Translations under genes and position numbers: made by a program | Part shown: in pieces, positions 33,849 to 42,614 of the stretch | Layout of the letters: each line of letters opens with the position of its first letter | Numbering within the stretch: the stretch's first letter is position 1 | Source: Nocardia sp. NBC_00508 | GTDB lineage: Bacteria; Actinomycetota; Actinomycetes; Mycobacteriales; Mycobacteriaceae | Reading direction: 5' to 3' | Assembly: GCF_036346875.1 (NCBI RefSeq) | Contig: NZ_CP107852.1 | Location: forward strand, 2,604,001-2,668,000 | Length of the DNA stretch: 64,000 bases | The notes under the pieces: model-generated | What the model saw: only the letters and a program-made list of their open reading frames with translations | What the model was told of the DNA's origin: nothing | The model's database searches: none

Positions 33849-33874
33849 TGTGCACCTAACCTGAAAGAACGAAA

Positions 33875-34630
33875 CTATCTAGCGCACATAGCGGCTTCAG
33901 CCAACACCTCGGCGATACCGTCGACGTGATCGTGCAAGTAGAAATGTCCGCCATCGAAAAGCATGAGGGCGTAGCCATTTCGGCTGTGCGAAGCCCACGC
34001 GCGCAGGTGGGCTGGGGTGACGACCTCGTCGTCGGCCCCGCCCAGCGCCTGAATTCTGGCCTGCACCTGGATATCCGCCGCGCAGACGTAGCTGTCGAAT
34101 GCGCGGTAATCGGCCTTGAGCACGGGGAGCGCCATGCGCATGATCTCCCGGTTGGCCAGCAGATCCGACCCGGTGCCGTCGAGCGCGGCGAGCCGGTCGA
34201 GCAGCGCCTCGTCTTCGGACGGATGCGGCGGCTGGTCCACCACCAGTGGGGGCGCCACGGCGCTGGAGACACCGAGCACCCCGACTTCGATGCCGACGGA
34301 CTCCGCTCGCCGCACGAATTCGAAGGCCACCACCGCGCCCATGCTGTGCCCGAAAACTGTTATCGGAACATCGGGCCGGTGCGGTGATTCGAGGAACGCC
34401 GCGAGCGCCCCTTCGGCCAGTTCGGCGATGCTTGTCGCCATCGGTTCGGCAGCCCGGTCCTGGCGCCCCGGATATTGCACGAGCAGGACGTCGAAATCCG
34501 CACTGAGCCGCTTGGAAAAGGTGCGATAGGTGGAAGCGCCGCTACCGGCGTGTGGAAACAGCACGAGTGGCGGCAGCGTTTCCGCAGCGGGTTTGTGAAA
34601 TTTTCGAATCCACCCAGGGGTTTTCGACAT
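33875..34630 (-). CDS. type II thioesterase (MbtT/GrsT-like)
   Basis: 251 residues from ATG 34630 (MSKTPGWIRKF), preceded by AGGAGC; the frame extends to 34678 without support. Alpha/beta hydrolase with LVLFPHAGSGASTY, VQYPGRQDR, the nucleophile elbow GHSMGAVVAFE and a late His in FDGGHFYLHDH. Type II thioesterases remove wrongly loaded acyl groups from NRPS/PKS carriers. It is the first gene of the iron-boxed main operon and lies 26 bp before the KS gene. Confidence 0.9.
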   Translation of the reverse strand: MSKTPGWIRKFHKPAAETLPPLVLFPHAGSGASTYRTFSKRLSADFDVLLVQYPGRQDRAAEPMATSIAELAEGALAAFLESPHRPDVPITVFGHSMGAVVAFEFVRRAESVGIEVGVLGVSSAVAPPLVVDQPPHPSEDEALLDRLAALDGTGSDLLANREIMRMALPVLKADYRAFDSYVCAADIQVQARIQALGGADDEVVTPAHLRAWASHSRNGYALMLFDGGHFYLHDHVDGIAEVLAEAAMCAR

Positions 34631-34671
34631 CAACAAGCTCCTAAACGGCAGGCCACGCCAACCACGCGAGG

Positions 34672-34690
34672 TTAGCATAGGGTAACCTTA
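34672..34690. promoter_or_regulatory. iron box of the main NRPS/PKS operon
   Basis: TTAGCATAGGGTAACCTTA matches the IdeR consensus at about 15 of 19 positions and lies 41 bp upstream of the thioesterase start (34630). Confidence 0.75.
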
Positions 34691-34823
34691 CATCCATCTC
34701 AGCAAGCCCACTGGGCAGAGTTCGACAACCGATGGAGCCCACCCGGACGCCCTACGTCATCGCGCGCGAGCTGACCGACATCTCCGACGAATTGCGAGCC
34801 CCGCCTTCATCGCAATCGGCAAC

Positions 34824-36116
34824 TCACCCGAGCGGTCGTGCGCCGGTGCCCGTCAAGTGCGCACCAGACCGCCGCCCGGACAGCCCCGAACCCAGCACGC
34901 GATCCGAAAGTTCGCCGAGACAACTGAGATTCGGGAATCCAGGCCCCTGTGCGACTGCGGCCAGGTTCGGCAGGAAGAGCTTCGTGCCCATACCCGACAC
35001 CGCGAGGTCGTAGCCGATCGACACCTCGATCCGCTCTTGGGTCGGCCTGCCGCCGACCGCCAGCTCCAGCAGGTCAACCGCGTCCTGATCGAAGAGGTCG
35101 AGGAACCATAGCGGCTGCCCACCCGTGGCATCGACGACCAAGTCGAACGTATGCAACTGATCCGGACGCATCTCGTTACGCAGGGTCAGCGCCACCCCGT
35201 CACCCTGTTCGGCAACGCGCACGGCACGCCCCTGCAGGTGATGCACCCGGCTGTCGCCGAGCAGGCTCTCCTGCACCCGCACCGAGAAGACGCCGCGGTC
35301 GGTTCTGCGAATGACGTCACGTCGTTCCTGGACGGTCAATCCCGCCCACTTGACCGGGTCGCTGAACAGCGAGTTCTCGAAATAGCTTTCACCACGGGTG
35401 TAGATCGTGGCCATCGGCGAGATCACCGAAATGGACAGCATGCCGTGGCGCACCAGCTCGTCCAACGCCGAGCCCGCGGTCTCGCCGCCACCGATCACGG
35501 CGACCCGGGACGAGACGGGCAGGCTGCGCCGCCCGGCCAGATCCCAGAATTGCGCGATACTCAGCACTCGCGAATGGTCGGCGAGAGCCTTGGTGCTGGC
35601 GCCAGGGCCCGTGATCATCAGTCCGGCGGCCGCCAGCCTGATTGCGTCGCCGTCGGGATCCGTCGCGCTGACGAGCCAGCCGTCGGCGGTCGCGCCGATG
35701 GATCGCACTGTGCCGGAAACGAGTTCGAGATCGATCCGGTGAGCCACCCACTGCAGATACTTGGCCCAGACGTGATGGGCTGGGTTTGGACGACCTCGAT
35801 CGATCCATTCGGCGTAGGTGCCCTGCTCGATCAGGAACGACGTCCAACTGTAGGCCATCATGGCCGCGTTGATCTCTTGGTTACGCCCGCGAGCCCAGGT
35901 CGAGTGGTACGGGAAGCCGACGTCCTTTTCCGGGCTCGTGCCCAGCCGGTGCCTACCGTCGGTCCAGCCGCCACTCGGCAGCCAGTTGCCGCCGACTGCA
36001 TGCGCCTCGACGACGACCACCCGCGGGGCGGGCAGGCCGAGGGCACGCATCACATGCGCTTTCGCCGCCACCGCAAGGGCTTTCGGACCAGCTCCGATCA
36101 CCAGAAGCGTTTCCAC
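34824..36116 (-). CDS. mbtG: MbtG/NbtG-like lysine N6-monooxygenase
   Basis: 430 residues from GTG 36116, preceded by GGAGAACC. Flavin-dependent N-hydroxylase of the IucD/MbtG group: FAD motif LLVIGAGPKALAVAAKAHV at the N-terminus, NADPH-type motif VAVIGGGETAGSALDEL (near 205), and a C-terminal DATGGQPLW plus PNLAAVAQGPGFPNL block. It hydroxylates the epsilon-nitrogen of lysine or the lysyl residues of the didehydroxy siderophore, generating the hydroxamate iron ligands. It is a single-gene unit with an iron box at 36206-36224, which it shares with the divergent secreted protein. Confidence 0.92.
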   Translation of the reverse strand: METLLVIGAGPKALAVAAKAHVMRALGLPAPRVVVVEAHAVGGNWLPSGGWTDGRHRLGTSPEKDVGFPYHSTWARGRNQEINAAMMAYSWTSFLIEQGTYAEWIDRGRPNPAHHVWAKYLQWVAHRIDLELVSGTVRSIGATADGWLVSATDPDGDAIRLAAAGLMITGPGASTKALADHSRVLSIAQFWDLAGRRSLPVSSRVAVIGGGETAGSALDELVRHGMLSISVISPMATIYTRGESYFENSLFSDPVKWAGLTVQERRDVIRRTDRGVFSVRVQESLLGDSRVHHLQGRAVRVAEQGDGVALTLRNEMRPDQLHTFDLVVDATGGQPLWFLDLFDQDAVDLLELAVGGRPTQERIEVSIGYDLAVSGMGTKLFLPNLAAVAQGPGFPNLSCLGELSDRVLGSGLSGRRSGAHLTGTGARPLG

Positions 36117-36205
36117 CGGTTCTCCACTCTCTCCGACGTCCCGCGGCTTCCCGCCGGGTGCACGGGACTGCTCCGCCCCGACAACCAGAACCCGTTCAGA
36201 TCATG

Positions 36206-36224
36206 TTTGCATAGGCTTACCTTA
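36206..36224. promoter_or_regulatory. iron box between mbtG-like and MTB12-like genes
   Basis: TTTGCATAGGCTTACCTTA matches the IdeR consensus at about 14 of 19 positions. It is 89 bp from the mbtG start (36116) and 56 bp from the divergent gene at 36281, and could control both. Confidence 0.65.
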
Positions 36225-36280
36225 TATTGCACACTCGTACGCGACCAGGGCGGTGATAACTCACACCCGCGAACGATTGG

Positions 36281-36760
36281 ATGAACGAAATGATCAGGAC
36301 TTCGAACAAGGCGCTGACCCGGCTCGCCGCAACGGCGGTCGCGCTCGCCGCCGCATTAGTCGGCGCGGCGGGCACCGTCGCGCCCGCCGTCGCGGCGCCG
36401 TTGGTCGCACCCCTGCACACCCAGGCCCCCGGGGCCGGTGAACTGACCGCCAAACTGCGCGTGGCGCTCAACACCGGCGCCGCGCGGGGCACGCGAGCGG
36501 CGGAACTGGAATCGGGCGATGCCGGCGTCGCCACGATGGACAAGATCGCAGGCCTGGCCGCGGTCGCCCCGCCGAGCCTGCGCTACAACGTGATCAACCC
36601 GTCCACCTCCGGCGACCGGATCGATGCGCAGCTCCTGCTCACCACCGAGGGCTACCCCGACTTCACCTACGCCGTCTCGTGGAAGCAGATCGGCGGCTAC
36701 TGGAAGCTGACGCGCGAGGCCGAGTGCAGTCTCGCCTCCGCGCTCGGGCTGTCCTGCTGA
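36281..36760 (+). CDS. secreted MTB12-like protein
   Basis: About 159 residues from ATG 36281; ATG 36290 is an alternative. A classical signal peptide (positively charged start, Ala/Leu/Val core, AVAAP cleavage region near residue 39) precedes a mature domain of about 120 residues. The layout resembles the low-molecular-weight antigen MTB12/CFP-2 family: helix ELTAKLRVALN, then SLRYNVIN, and a late YWKLTREAECSLASA. The two late Cys residues could form a disulfide. A role in siderophore traffic is suggested only by its position between mbtG and the reductase gene and by the shared iron box. Confidence 0.7.
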   Translation: MNEMIRTSNKALTRLAATAVALAAALVGAAGTVAPAVAAPLVAPLHTQAPGAGELTAKLRVALNTGAARGTRAAELESGDAGVATMDKIAGLAAVAPPSLRYNVINPSTSGDRIDAQLLLTTEGYPDFTYAVSWKQIGGYWKLTREAECSLASALGLSC

Positions 36761-36839
36761 CTCCAAACCTTCCGCACTCCGGGGCGCTTCGGCGGGTTGT
36801 TGTCGTCGCGCGGCGGGAAGCAGCCGCGCGACATCCGAC

Positions 36840-36858
36840 TTTCGTTAGGCTAACCTTA
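36840..36858. promoter_or_regulatory. iron box immediately before the siderophore-interacting protein
   Basis: CGTTAGGCTAACCTTA lies within a 19-bp site matching the IdeR consensus at 16 positions. It ends only 5 nt before the ATG at 36864, so the operator covers the translation start region. Confidence 0.88.
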
Positions 36859-36863
36859 GCGTC

Positions 36864-37571
36864 ATGGGCAAAGGCTTCAATGGTCTGATGGTCAAGGCAT
36901 GGGGCGGCAACGACTACCGGCTCACCGTCACGTCGACCGAATACGTCACCGACAAATATCTGCGACTCGGTTTCACCGCCGGCGGGCTACTCGCCGAGCA
37001 CCCGGTTCATCCCACACAGTGGGTTCGCGGCTGGTTCCCCGACAGCACCAGCGACAAGCTGCAACAGCGCGGCTACACCCTGGTCGACCCCGACCCGGCC
37101 GATGACCGCTTCTCGATCGAGTTCGCACTGCACGATGGGCCAGCCGCCCGATGGGCGCAAAACGCCTCGGTCGGCGACGAACTCGAGGTGTCGGTGCTCG
37201 GCTCGAACTTCCGGCTGCCGGAGTCCACGCCCGGCGAATACCTCATCTTCGGCGATACCGCCTCACTGCCTGCGATCAACTCGCTGCTGGACGCCATCGG
37301 CGATACACCGGCACGGGTCTGGCTGGAGTGGCAATACGAGTCCGACAGCACGGTTCCGCTGCGCAACAAACCGCACCACCAGGTGACTTGGCTCCAGCGG
37401 ATCGATGACGGCAGATTGCTGCGGGAAGCGGCCCACGAGCTCACCTGCCCGGCCGACGCTTTCGCCTGGGTCGCATGCGACGGGTACACCACCCGCTCGA
37501 TCGTGAAGAGCCTCAAGACAATCCACAATCTGCCCAAGACAGCGATCAAGTCCCAGGCCTACTGGAAGTAG
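36864..37571 (+). CDS. siderophore-interacting protein (ferric-siderophore reductase)
   Basis: 235 residues from ATG 36864 (MGKGFNGLMVKAW). It follows the SIP/ViuB FAD-dependent reductase layout: an N-terminal flavin barrel with QQRGYTLVDPDPADDRFSIE, a central GEYLIFGDTASLPAINSLLD block, and a C-terminal WVACDGYTTRSIVKSL ending KSQAYWK. Such proteins reduce Fe(III) in the siderophore to release iron in the cytosol. In M. tuberculosis this domain is fused to IrtA; here it is a separate gene and the ABC subunits lack it. No ribosome binding site is obvious before the ATG. Confidence 0.88.
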   Translation: MGKGFNGLMVKAWGGNDYRLTVTSTEYVTDKYLRLGFTAGGLLAEHPVHPTQWVRGWFPDSTSDKLQQRGYTLVDPDPADDRFSIEFALHDGPAARWAQNASVGDELEVSVLGSNFRLPESTPGEYLIFGDTASLPAINSLLDAIGDTPARVWLEWQYESDSTVPLRNKPHHQVTWLQRIDDGRLLREAAHELTCPADAFAWVACDGYTTRSIVKSLKTIHNLPKTAIKSQAYWK

Positions 37572-37588
37572 GTTCGCCGGCCCGTCCC

Positions 37589-37619
37589 ACGCCGCACGCT
37601 CCCACGAGTAGTGCGGCGT
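37589..37619. terminator. hairpin terminator after the siderophore-interacting protein gene
   Basis: ACGCCGCAC (37589-37597) pairs perfectly with GTGCGGCGT (37611-37619) around a 13-nt loop. It starts 18 bp after the stop, between convergent genes. Confidence 0.65.
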
Positions 37620-37779
37620 TGTGGTGTCGGCGCACTGCCGACGAGCTGATCGGCCCGGACGGGGACACCCCTGGCCGGACCGCAGCCCCGCGCACCGGGC
37701 GCAGACACGCCGCGGTGTCCACCGGATATTCCGGTGGCCACCGCGACCTCGTCCGCTGCCCACCTCGACAGGTGAGCCG

Positions 37780-39516
37780 CTAGGTAGCAGCAGGTTCCAG
37801 ATGCCAGCCCGCCGCTCGGGATCGCTCATTCCAGAACGCGGCGTATCGGCCGTTCAGCGCGAGCAGTTCCGCGTGCGTGCCCTGCTCGACGATGCGCCCA
37901 CCGTCCACGAACAGGATCTGGTCGGCGTGGGCGATGGTAGCCAGCCGGTGCGCGACGACGATCACCGTCTTATCCCGGGTGATCTCGTGCATCCCGCGCA
38001 CAACGAGCGCTTCGCTGTGCGGATCCAGCGCACTGGTCACCTCGTCGAGCAGCACGATCGGCGCGTCCTTCAGCAGCGCCCTTGCGATCGAGACGCGCTG
38101 GCGCTCACCGCCGGACAGCGCGGCGCCGCCCTCACCGACACGAGTGTCGAAACCGTCGGGGAGACGATCGACGATCTCGTCGACCCTCGCCGCGGCGGCC
38201 GCGCGACGCACCTCGGCATCACTGGCCTCCGGCCTACCGATCCTGATGTTGTCCGCGACCGACTGATCGAACAGGTAGACGTTCTGAAAGACCAGCGAAA
38301 GCTGACCGAGCAGCGTCGCCGACGGCTGGTCGCGCACGTCGTGCCCGCCCACCGACACACCACCCGAATCCACCTCGTAGAACCGGGCGACCAGCCGCAG
38401 CAAGGTCGTCTTGCCCGCGCCGCTCGGCCCGACGATGGCGGTGGTTGTGCCGGCGGGAACGCTGAAGGTCACCCCCGACAGCACCGGCTCGTCGGTGCGG
38501 TATCCGAAGGTCACGTCATCGAAGACCACCGCAGCCGCTCCCGGCGTGACCGGCGTATCAGCCTCCGGTAGCACCGGTTCGGCGAGCAATTCGGCGATCC
38601 GGTCCGCAGCCGTCGCGGCCGACCGCAACGCATTGCCCAGCTGCGCGGCTTGATTCAGCGGTTCGATGAATCGCGAGCTCACCGCGATGAGCGCGATCGC
38701 GGCGGCCGCCGAGAGGGCGCCGTCGGTCACCCGCGCGACCGCGACGTACACCAGTACCAGGAACACGGCCTGAACGAAGAGTGCGAACAGAATCAAGCCC
38801 GGCACACTGGCGAAGACCATGCGTGATCCAGCCGACCGCTGCCCGGCCAGCGCGCCATCGAGCGCGCGGTTGCCCCAGCCCACCGCGCCGAACGCGCGCA
38901 GCACCGGCTGTGCCTGGGCGAATTCGATGACTCGCGAATCGGCTTCGGCCGCAGCCGCGTGCATGCGCTGGTCCGCGCTGGTGTAGGCGCGGTTGGCCAA
39001 CCCGTTCACCAGGTAGAGCACCGGCGCGGAAAGCAGCATGGTCAACGCGATACGCCAATCGACCAGCAGCATGCCGAGCCCTACCGCGAGCGGAACGATG
39101 ACGCCGGAGAGAATCTTGGCCAGCAGATAGGCGACCAACCCTTGCAGCTCACGCACGTTGTCGACGATCAGTCGGCCAAGCGGCCCGGCATCGTGGGTCT
39201 CGAACCAGCCGAGGGGCAGTGCGTTCAGGTGGTCGCCGAGCCGGGTCTGCAACCCGCGTTGCATACCGATGCCGATGCGCAGGCCGATCGCCGCCTGCAA
39301 GTAGCCGAACACCACCACGCCCGTGACGGCCGCGAGCATGCCGAGTGCCCAGAACCAGGCGCTGCCGAGGTCGTCATCGAATAGTGCCGTCAGAACCGGG
39401 ACCAACAGCAGATACGCAACCGCCTGGCTGAGCGCCTGTGCCACGATGGCCACGAACAGTTTCGGCGTCAGCGGGGCGAATTCGGTGGGGACGAGATCGA
39501 GCACCTTACGAATCAT
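37780..39516 (-). CDS. irtB: IrtB-like ABC transporter (permease-ATPase fusion)
   Basis: 578 residues from ATG 39516, overlapping the upstream stop by ATGA; the open frame to 39579 lies inside the neighbour. A type IV exporter-fold half transporter: six membrane helices in the first 310 residues or so, then an ATPase with Walker A VGPSGAGKTTL, signature LSGGERQRVSIARALL, Walker B IVLLDEVTSALD and the switch His in VAHRLATIAH. With the preceding gene it forms a heterodimer like mycobacterial IrtAB, which imports ferric mycobactin despite its exporter fold. Confidence 0.9.
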   Translation of the reverse strand: MIRKVLDLVPTEFAPLTPKLFVAIVAQALSQAVAYLLLVPVLTALFDDDLGSAWFWALGMLAAVTGVVVFGYLQAAIGLRIGIGMQRGLQTRLGDHLNALPLGWFETHDAGPLGRLIVDNVRELQGLVAYLLAKILSGVIVPLAVGLGMLLVDWRIALTMLLSAPVLYLVNGLANRAYTSADQRMHAAAAEADSRVIEFAQAQPVLRAFGAVGWGNRALDGALAGQRSAGSRMVFASVPGLILFALFVQAVFLVLVYVAVARVTDGALSAAAAIALIAVSSRFIEPLNQAAQLGNALRSAATAADRIAELLAEPVLPEADTPVTPGAAAVVFDDVTFGYRTDEPVLSGVTFSVPAGTTTAIVGPSGAGKTTLLRLVARFYEVDSGGVSVGGHDVRDQPSATLLGQLSLVFQNVYLFDQSVADNIRIGRPEASDAEVRRAAAAARVDEIVDRLPDGFDTRVGEGGAALSGGERQRVSIARALLKDAPIVLLDEVTSALDPHSEALVVRGMHEITRDKTVIVVAHRLATIAHADQILFVDGGRIVEQGTHAELLALNGRYAAFWNERSRAAGWHLEPAAT

Positions 39517-41363
39517 CTGACGCCCTCCGCACTTTCGATGAGGGCGATCTGACCCAGCGCCGCTTCGTTGATCTCCCACAGTCGTTGGTAACTGCCGCCC
39601 GCGGCGACCAGGCTCGCGTGCTCGCCCTGTTCGACCAGTCGCCCGCGCTCGAGCACCAGGATCCGGTCCACCCCGGTAATGGTGTGCAACCGGTGCGCGA
39701 TGACCAGGACGGTCCGGTTCGCGACCAGTACGGCCAGCGCATCCTGCACGGCCGCTTCGGATTCCGGGTCCGCGAAGGCGGTCGCTTCGTCGAGCACCAA
39801 GACGGGGGTGTCGGCGAGCAGGGCCCGCGCGATCGAAAGCCGCTGCGCCTCGCCGCCGGACAGGGTCGCGTCGACGCCGAGTTCGGAGTCGTAGCCACGC
39901 GGCAGTGCCACGATGCGATCGTGGATCTGCGCGGCGCGTGCGGCCTGCTCCACCGCGGCGTCGTCGGCGTCGGGCCGAGCCAGGCGCAGGTTCTCCCGGA
40001 TGCTGCCACGAATTAACCGCACGTCCTGGAAGACGAATCCGACCGTGCGATAGAGCTCTTCGCTCGGGAAGTCACGGATGTCGCGGCCACCGAAAGTAAT
40101 CCGACCCGATCCCACGTCGTAGAAGCGAGGAAGCAGCTTGGCCAGGGTCGACTTACCCGATCCGCTCGGGCCGACCAGAGCCGTGATCGTGCCAGGGGCG
40201 AGTTCGAGGTCGAGGTCGTGCAGAACGTCGTGGCCGGACCGATAGCCGAAGCCGACTCCTTCGAACCGGACCAGACCGGCGGGCCCGGAGCCCGGATCGG
40301 CGGGCGCCGGCGCCCCGGTGCTCAGTTCGGGGGTCTGCTGGAGGTCGTGCAGCCGCTGCGCCGCCAGTGCGGCCGCTCGCAGTGCCTGCGCGCCGTAGCC
40401 GAGGTTGAGCAACGAACTGCCGAGGCCGAGGCCGACCAGCAGGAACGGCAGCACATCCAGCGGCGCGACCCAGTCCAGGCCGATCGCCGCCAGTCCCGCG
40501 AACACCACGACCAGCATCACGAAGACAGGAGTGACAACGATGTCGGAGGCCGCCTGCACCTTGATGATCGGCGTCTTCAGCCGGTCGACGCTGCGGGCCT
40601 GGTGCTCGACCGCGGCTTGGAAGTCGCTGTGTGCCTTGCCCGCCTGCCCGAAGGCACGAACCACCTGGATGCCATCGGCGAATTCGATGGCCGCTTGCTT
40701 CGTGCGCTGCTCGGAGCGCGTGTAGACCACGAAACGATCCCGGCCGTCACGGTCCATCATCCGGCTGTAGAGCACGGCGTAAACCAGCACCGGCAGCAGC
40801 AGCACCACGGCCAGCCGCCATTCGACGGTGACCAGGTAGCCGAGGGTGACCAGCGGAATGGTGAGCGCGCCGACGAACTCCAGCCGGGCGTGTGCCACCA
40901 GGTAGTGCAGTGCCTCCACATCGTCCTGGAGATACTTCTTCACCTCGCCGGAGGTTCGCTCGCCGAACCAGCCCAGCGGCACCCGGGTCAGCTTGGCCGC
41001 CAGCGCCCGGCGCACGGCAAGCTGATACCCGGCGTCGAGCAGATGCGTCCAGGTCAACGCCCCGGCTTGCAGGAGGGCGCGAGCCAAAAGGACCAACACC
41101 GCGATCGTCAGCAGGCGCCACACCCGGACCGCGTCCGCCTGGTCGAGCAGTTCACGGCAGGCCTCGACGATCAGCACGAAGGGCACGACCGCACACACCG
41201 ACGCGACCGCCACGACGACGCTCGCGACGGTCAACGGACCGCGCACGGGCGCGAGGATTTCCCTGCGCGCCTGCGCCTCCCGACGCTTGCGTTCTTTCAG
41301 CACCGCCTTCGGCGGCCGGTTCCCCGTGTCCGCCACCGGCAGTGGCGCGACCTCCACTGTCAT
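39513..41363 (-). CDS. irtA: IrtA-like ABC transporter (permease-ATPase fusion, no SIP domain)
   Basis: 616 residues from ATG 41363. A charged N-terminus is followed by six membrane helices (about 45-340) and an ATPase with Walker A VGPSGSGKSTLAKLLPR, signature LSGGEAQRLSIARALL, Walker B VLVLDEATAFADPES and IAHRLHTIT. Note DEATAFAD instead of DEATSALD. Unlike M. tuberculosis IrtA there is no N-terminal siderophore-interaction domain; a separate SIP gene at 36864 supplies it. Overlapping iron boxes at 41436-41459 precede the gene. Confidence 0.9.
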   Translation of the reverse strand: MTVEVAPLPVADTGNRPPKAVLKERKRREAQARREILAPVRGPLTVASVVVAVASVCAVVPFVLIVEACRELLDQADAVRVWRLLTIAVLVLLARALLQAGALTWTHLLDAGYQLAVRRALAAKLTRVPLGWFGERTSGEVKKYLQDDVEALHYLVAHARLEFVGALTIPLVTLGYLVTVEWRLAVVLLLPVLVYAVLYSRMMDRDGRDRFVVYTRSEQRTKQAAIEFADGIQVVRAFGQAGKAHSDFQAAVEHQARSVDRLKTPIIKVQAASDIVVTPVFVMLVVVFAGLAAIGLDWVAPLDVLPFLLVGLGLGSSLLNLGYGAQALRAAALAAQRLHDLQQTPELSTGAPAPADPGSGPAGLVRFEGVGFGYRSGHDVLHDLDLELAPGTITALVGPSGSGKSTLAKLLPRFYDVGSGRITFGGRDIRDFPSEELYRTVGFVFQDVRLIRGSIRENLRLARPDADDAAVEQAARAAQIHDRIVALPRGYDSELGVDATLSGGEAQRLSIARALLADTPVLVLDEATAFADPESEAAVQDALAVLVANRTVLVIAHRLHTITGVDRILVLERGRLVEQGEHASLVAAGGSYQRLWEINEAALGQIALIESAEGVR

Positions 41364-41435
41364 CTGACCTCGTCTCTCCCGCTTCGGCCCAGCTCACTGG
41401 AATCGGCCCATCCTCACACAGAAGGACACAGTAAT

Positions 41436-41459
41436 GAAGGTTAGCCTAAGTTATCCTTA
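41436..41459. promoter_or_regulatory. overlapping iron boxes of the irtAB-like operon
   Basis: GAAGGTTAGCCTAAGTTA followed by ATCCTTA can be read as two overlapping IdeR sites (41436-41454, about 14 of 19 matches; 41441-41459, about 13 of 19). They lie 73-96 bp upstream of the ATG at 41363. Confidence 0.75.
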
Positions 41460-41463
41460 GTCG

Positions 41464-41830
41464 GGCAGGACTCCGACCGCGGCGTCGGGCCCGGAGATCG
41501 CGCGTCACTGCCAGCGGCCCGGGGGTCGCGGTACCGGATTCGACACCGCGTTCCACCGACCGGCGCACCGCGCTCGACACAAACCGCACACGAATTTCGC
41601 GCCACATCGCAACCGCGGCACGACCGCATGTTCGAGCGGACGGCTCACCGGCTGTTGTTCTGCGCGACTTATTTCGTCAATGTACGAAAACTGTTCCGGA
41701 CCCGAGGTTTTCGAACTCCCGACGCACCGGGGAAACCTCCGTGAACGGCCGCGCATCCTGGTCCGATAGCCCGTTCATATCGCTAACTTCGACCGAAAGC
41801 AAAGCGATTGATCAAATAGGAGCACCGAAT
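41464..41830. other. intergenic stretch without a recognisable gene
   Basis: About 365 bp between the irtA-like promoter and the small gene at 41831. Short open frames on both strands resemble nothing known. No hairpin or iron box was seen beyond the one at 41436-41459. Confidence 0.5.
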
Positions 41831-42025
41831 ATGTATGGCACGGAAGTTTTTTCGGTTCTGTCGAATTGCGCGCGCGATCCCGGCGAACTCACCGCGGGCC
41901 AAGCGCACCGGGCGATGCAGGTGCACCTGGATTGCAGCGTCGAACTGTGCCGGGTCCGGCGTCGGGCGCGTAGGACGCTGGTCGAGGCCCGGTTGATGGT
42001 GCTGGACGAGCGGGCCACGCCGTAA
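41831..42025 (+). CDS. small hypothetical protein (64 aa)
   Basis: From ATG 41831 (MYGTEVFSVLSNCARDPGEL). It contains a central HRAMQVHLDCSVELCRVRRR stretch followed by RTLVEARLMVLDERA. The His and two Cys residues and the conserved look of the TLVEA-MVLDERA tail are reminiscent of short hypothetical proteins common in Nocardia. Function unknown. The frame continues upstream to 41741, but that part looks non-coding. Confidence 0.55.
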   Translation: MYGTEVFSVLSNCARDPGELTAGQAHRAMQVHLDCSVELCRVRRRARRTLVEARLMVLDERATP

Positions 42026-42156
42026 TGGCGTCCGCGATGCGCATCCCGCGGTCGTGCACTCGGGTGCCTCTGCGGGCCACGGCGCGGACGCGCACACCGC
42101 ATTGGATTTTCCGTGTCGAACGGAATCGTCCTGGGTGCCGAGGTGTTATCCCTGCC

Positions 42157-42609
42157 ATGACCACAACGGCATCCGATCGATCCGCTGCCCCTCTCGTCGA
42201 CACCGGGACCGAGTTCGGCGCGAGGGTAGCCGAACGCCTGCACCGCGAATCCGTCCTCTGGTTGACCACTGTCGGCCCCACCGGAACACCGCAACCGAAT
42301 CCCGTCTGGTTCCAGTGGCGCGACGGTGAATTCCTGATCTTCAGCAAGCCCGGCCAGCCGAAGGTGCGCAACATCCTGGGCAATCCTCGGGTCGCGCTGA
42401 ATCTCAACAGCACCGTCACAGGCGGCGATGTCGTCGTGCTCACCGGCACGGCGCGCGTCGACGAACAGCGGCCCGACGCGGCCGAAATGGCCGCATTCAC
42501 GACGAAATACACCGACGGTCTGCATTCCATCGACATGACCGACGAGCAGTTCTACGCCGAGTACTCGGTCGTCCTGCGCGTCACTCCGGATCGGCTGCGC
42601 GGGTTCTGA
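42157..42609 (+). CDS. PPOX-class (flavin/F420-type split-barrel) protein
   Basis: 150 residues from ATG 42157. It shows the pyridoxamine-5'-phosphate-oxidase-like split barrel: SVLWLTTVGPTGTPQPNPVW, then KVRNILGNPRVALNL and GGDVVVLTGTARVDEQ. Members of this size in actinobacteria commonly use F420 or flavin as an oxidoreductase cofactor. The substrate is unknown. The next gene starts 5 bp after its stop, so the two are probably cotranscribed. Confidence 0.85.
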   Translation: MTTTASDRSAAPLVDTGTEFGARVAERLHRESVLWLTTVGPTGTPQPNPVWFQWRDGEFLIFSKPGQPKVRNILGNPRVALNLNSTVTGGDVVVLTGTARVDEQRPDAAEMAAFTTKYTDGLHSIDMTDEQFYAEYSVVLRVTPDRLRGF

Positions 42610-42614
42610 TCCCG

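Noticed and set aside
33852..33866. Half iron-box-like AGGTTAGG before the KS gene
   Set aside because: The right arm is missing and the site coincides with the expected ribosome binding site; the KS gene follows the thioesterase by 26 bp in the same operon.
34732..35013. 93-codon plus-strand frame near the 3' end of the mbtG-like gene
   Set aside because: Mostly antisense to mbtG; not an MbtH homologue, which was specifically looked for.
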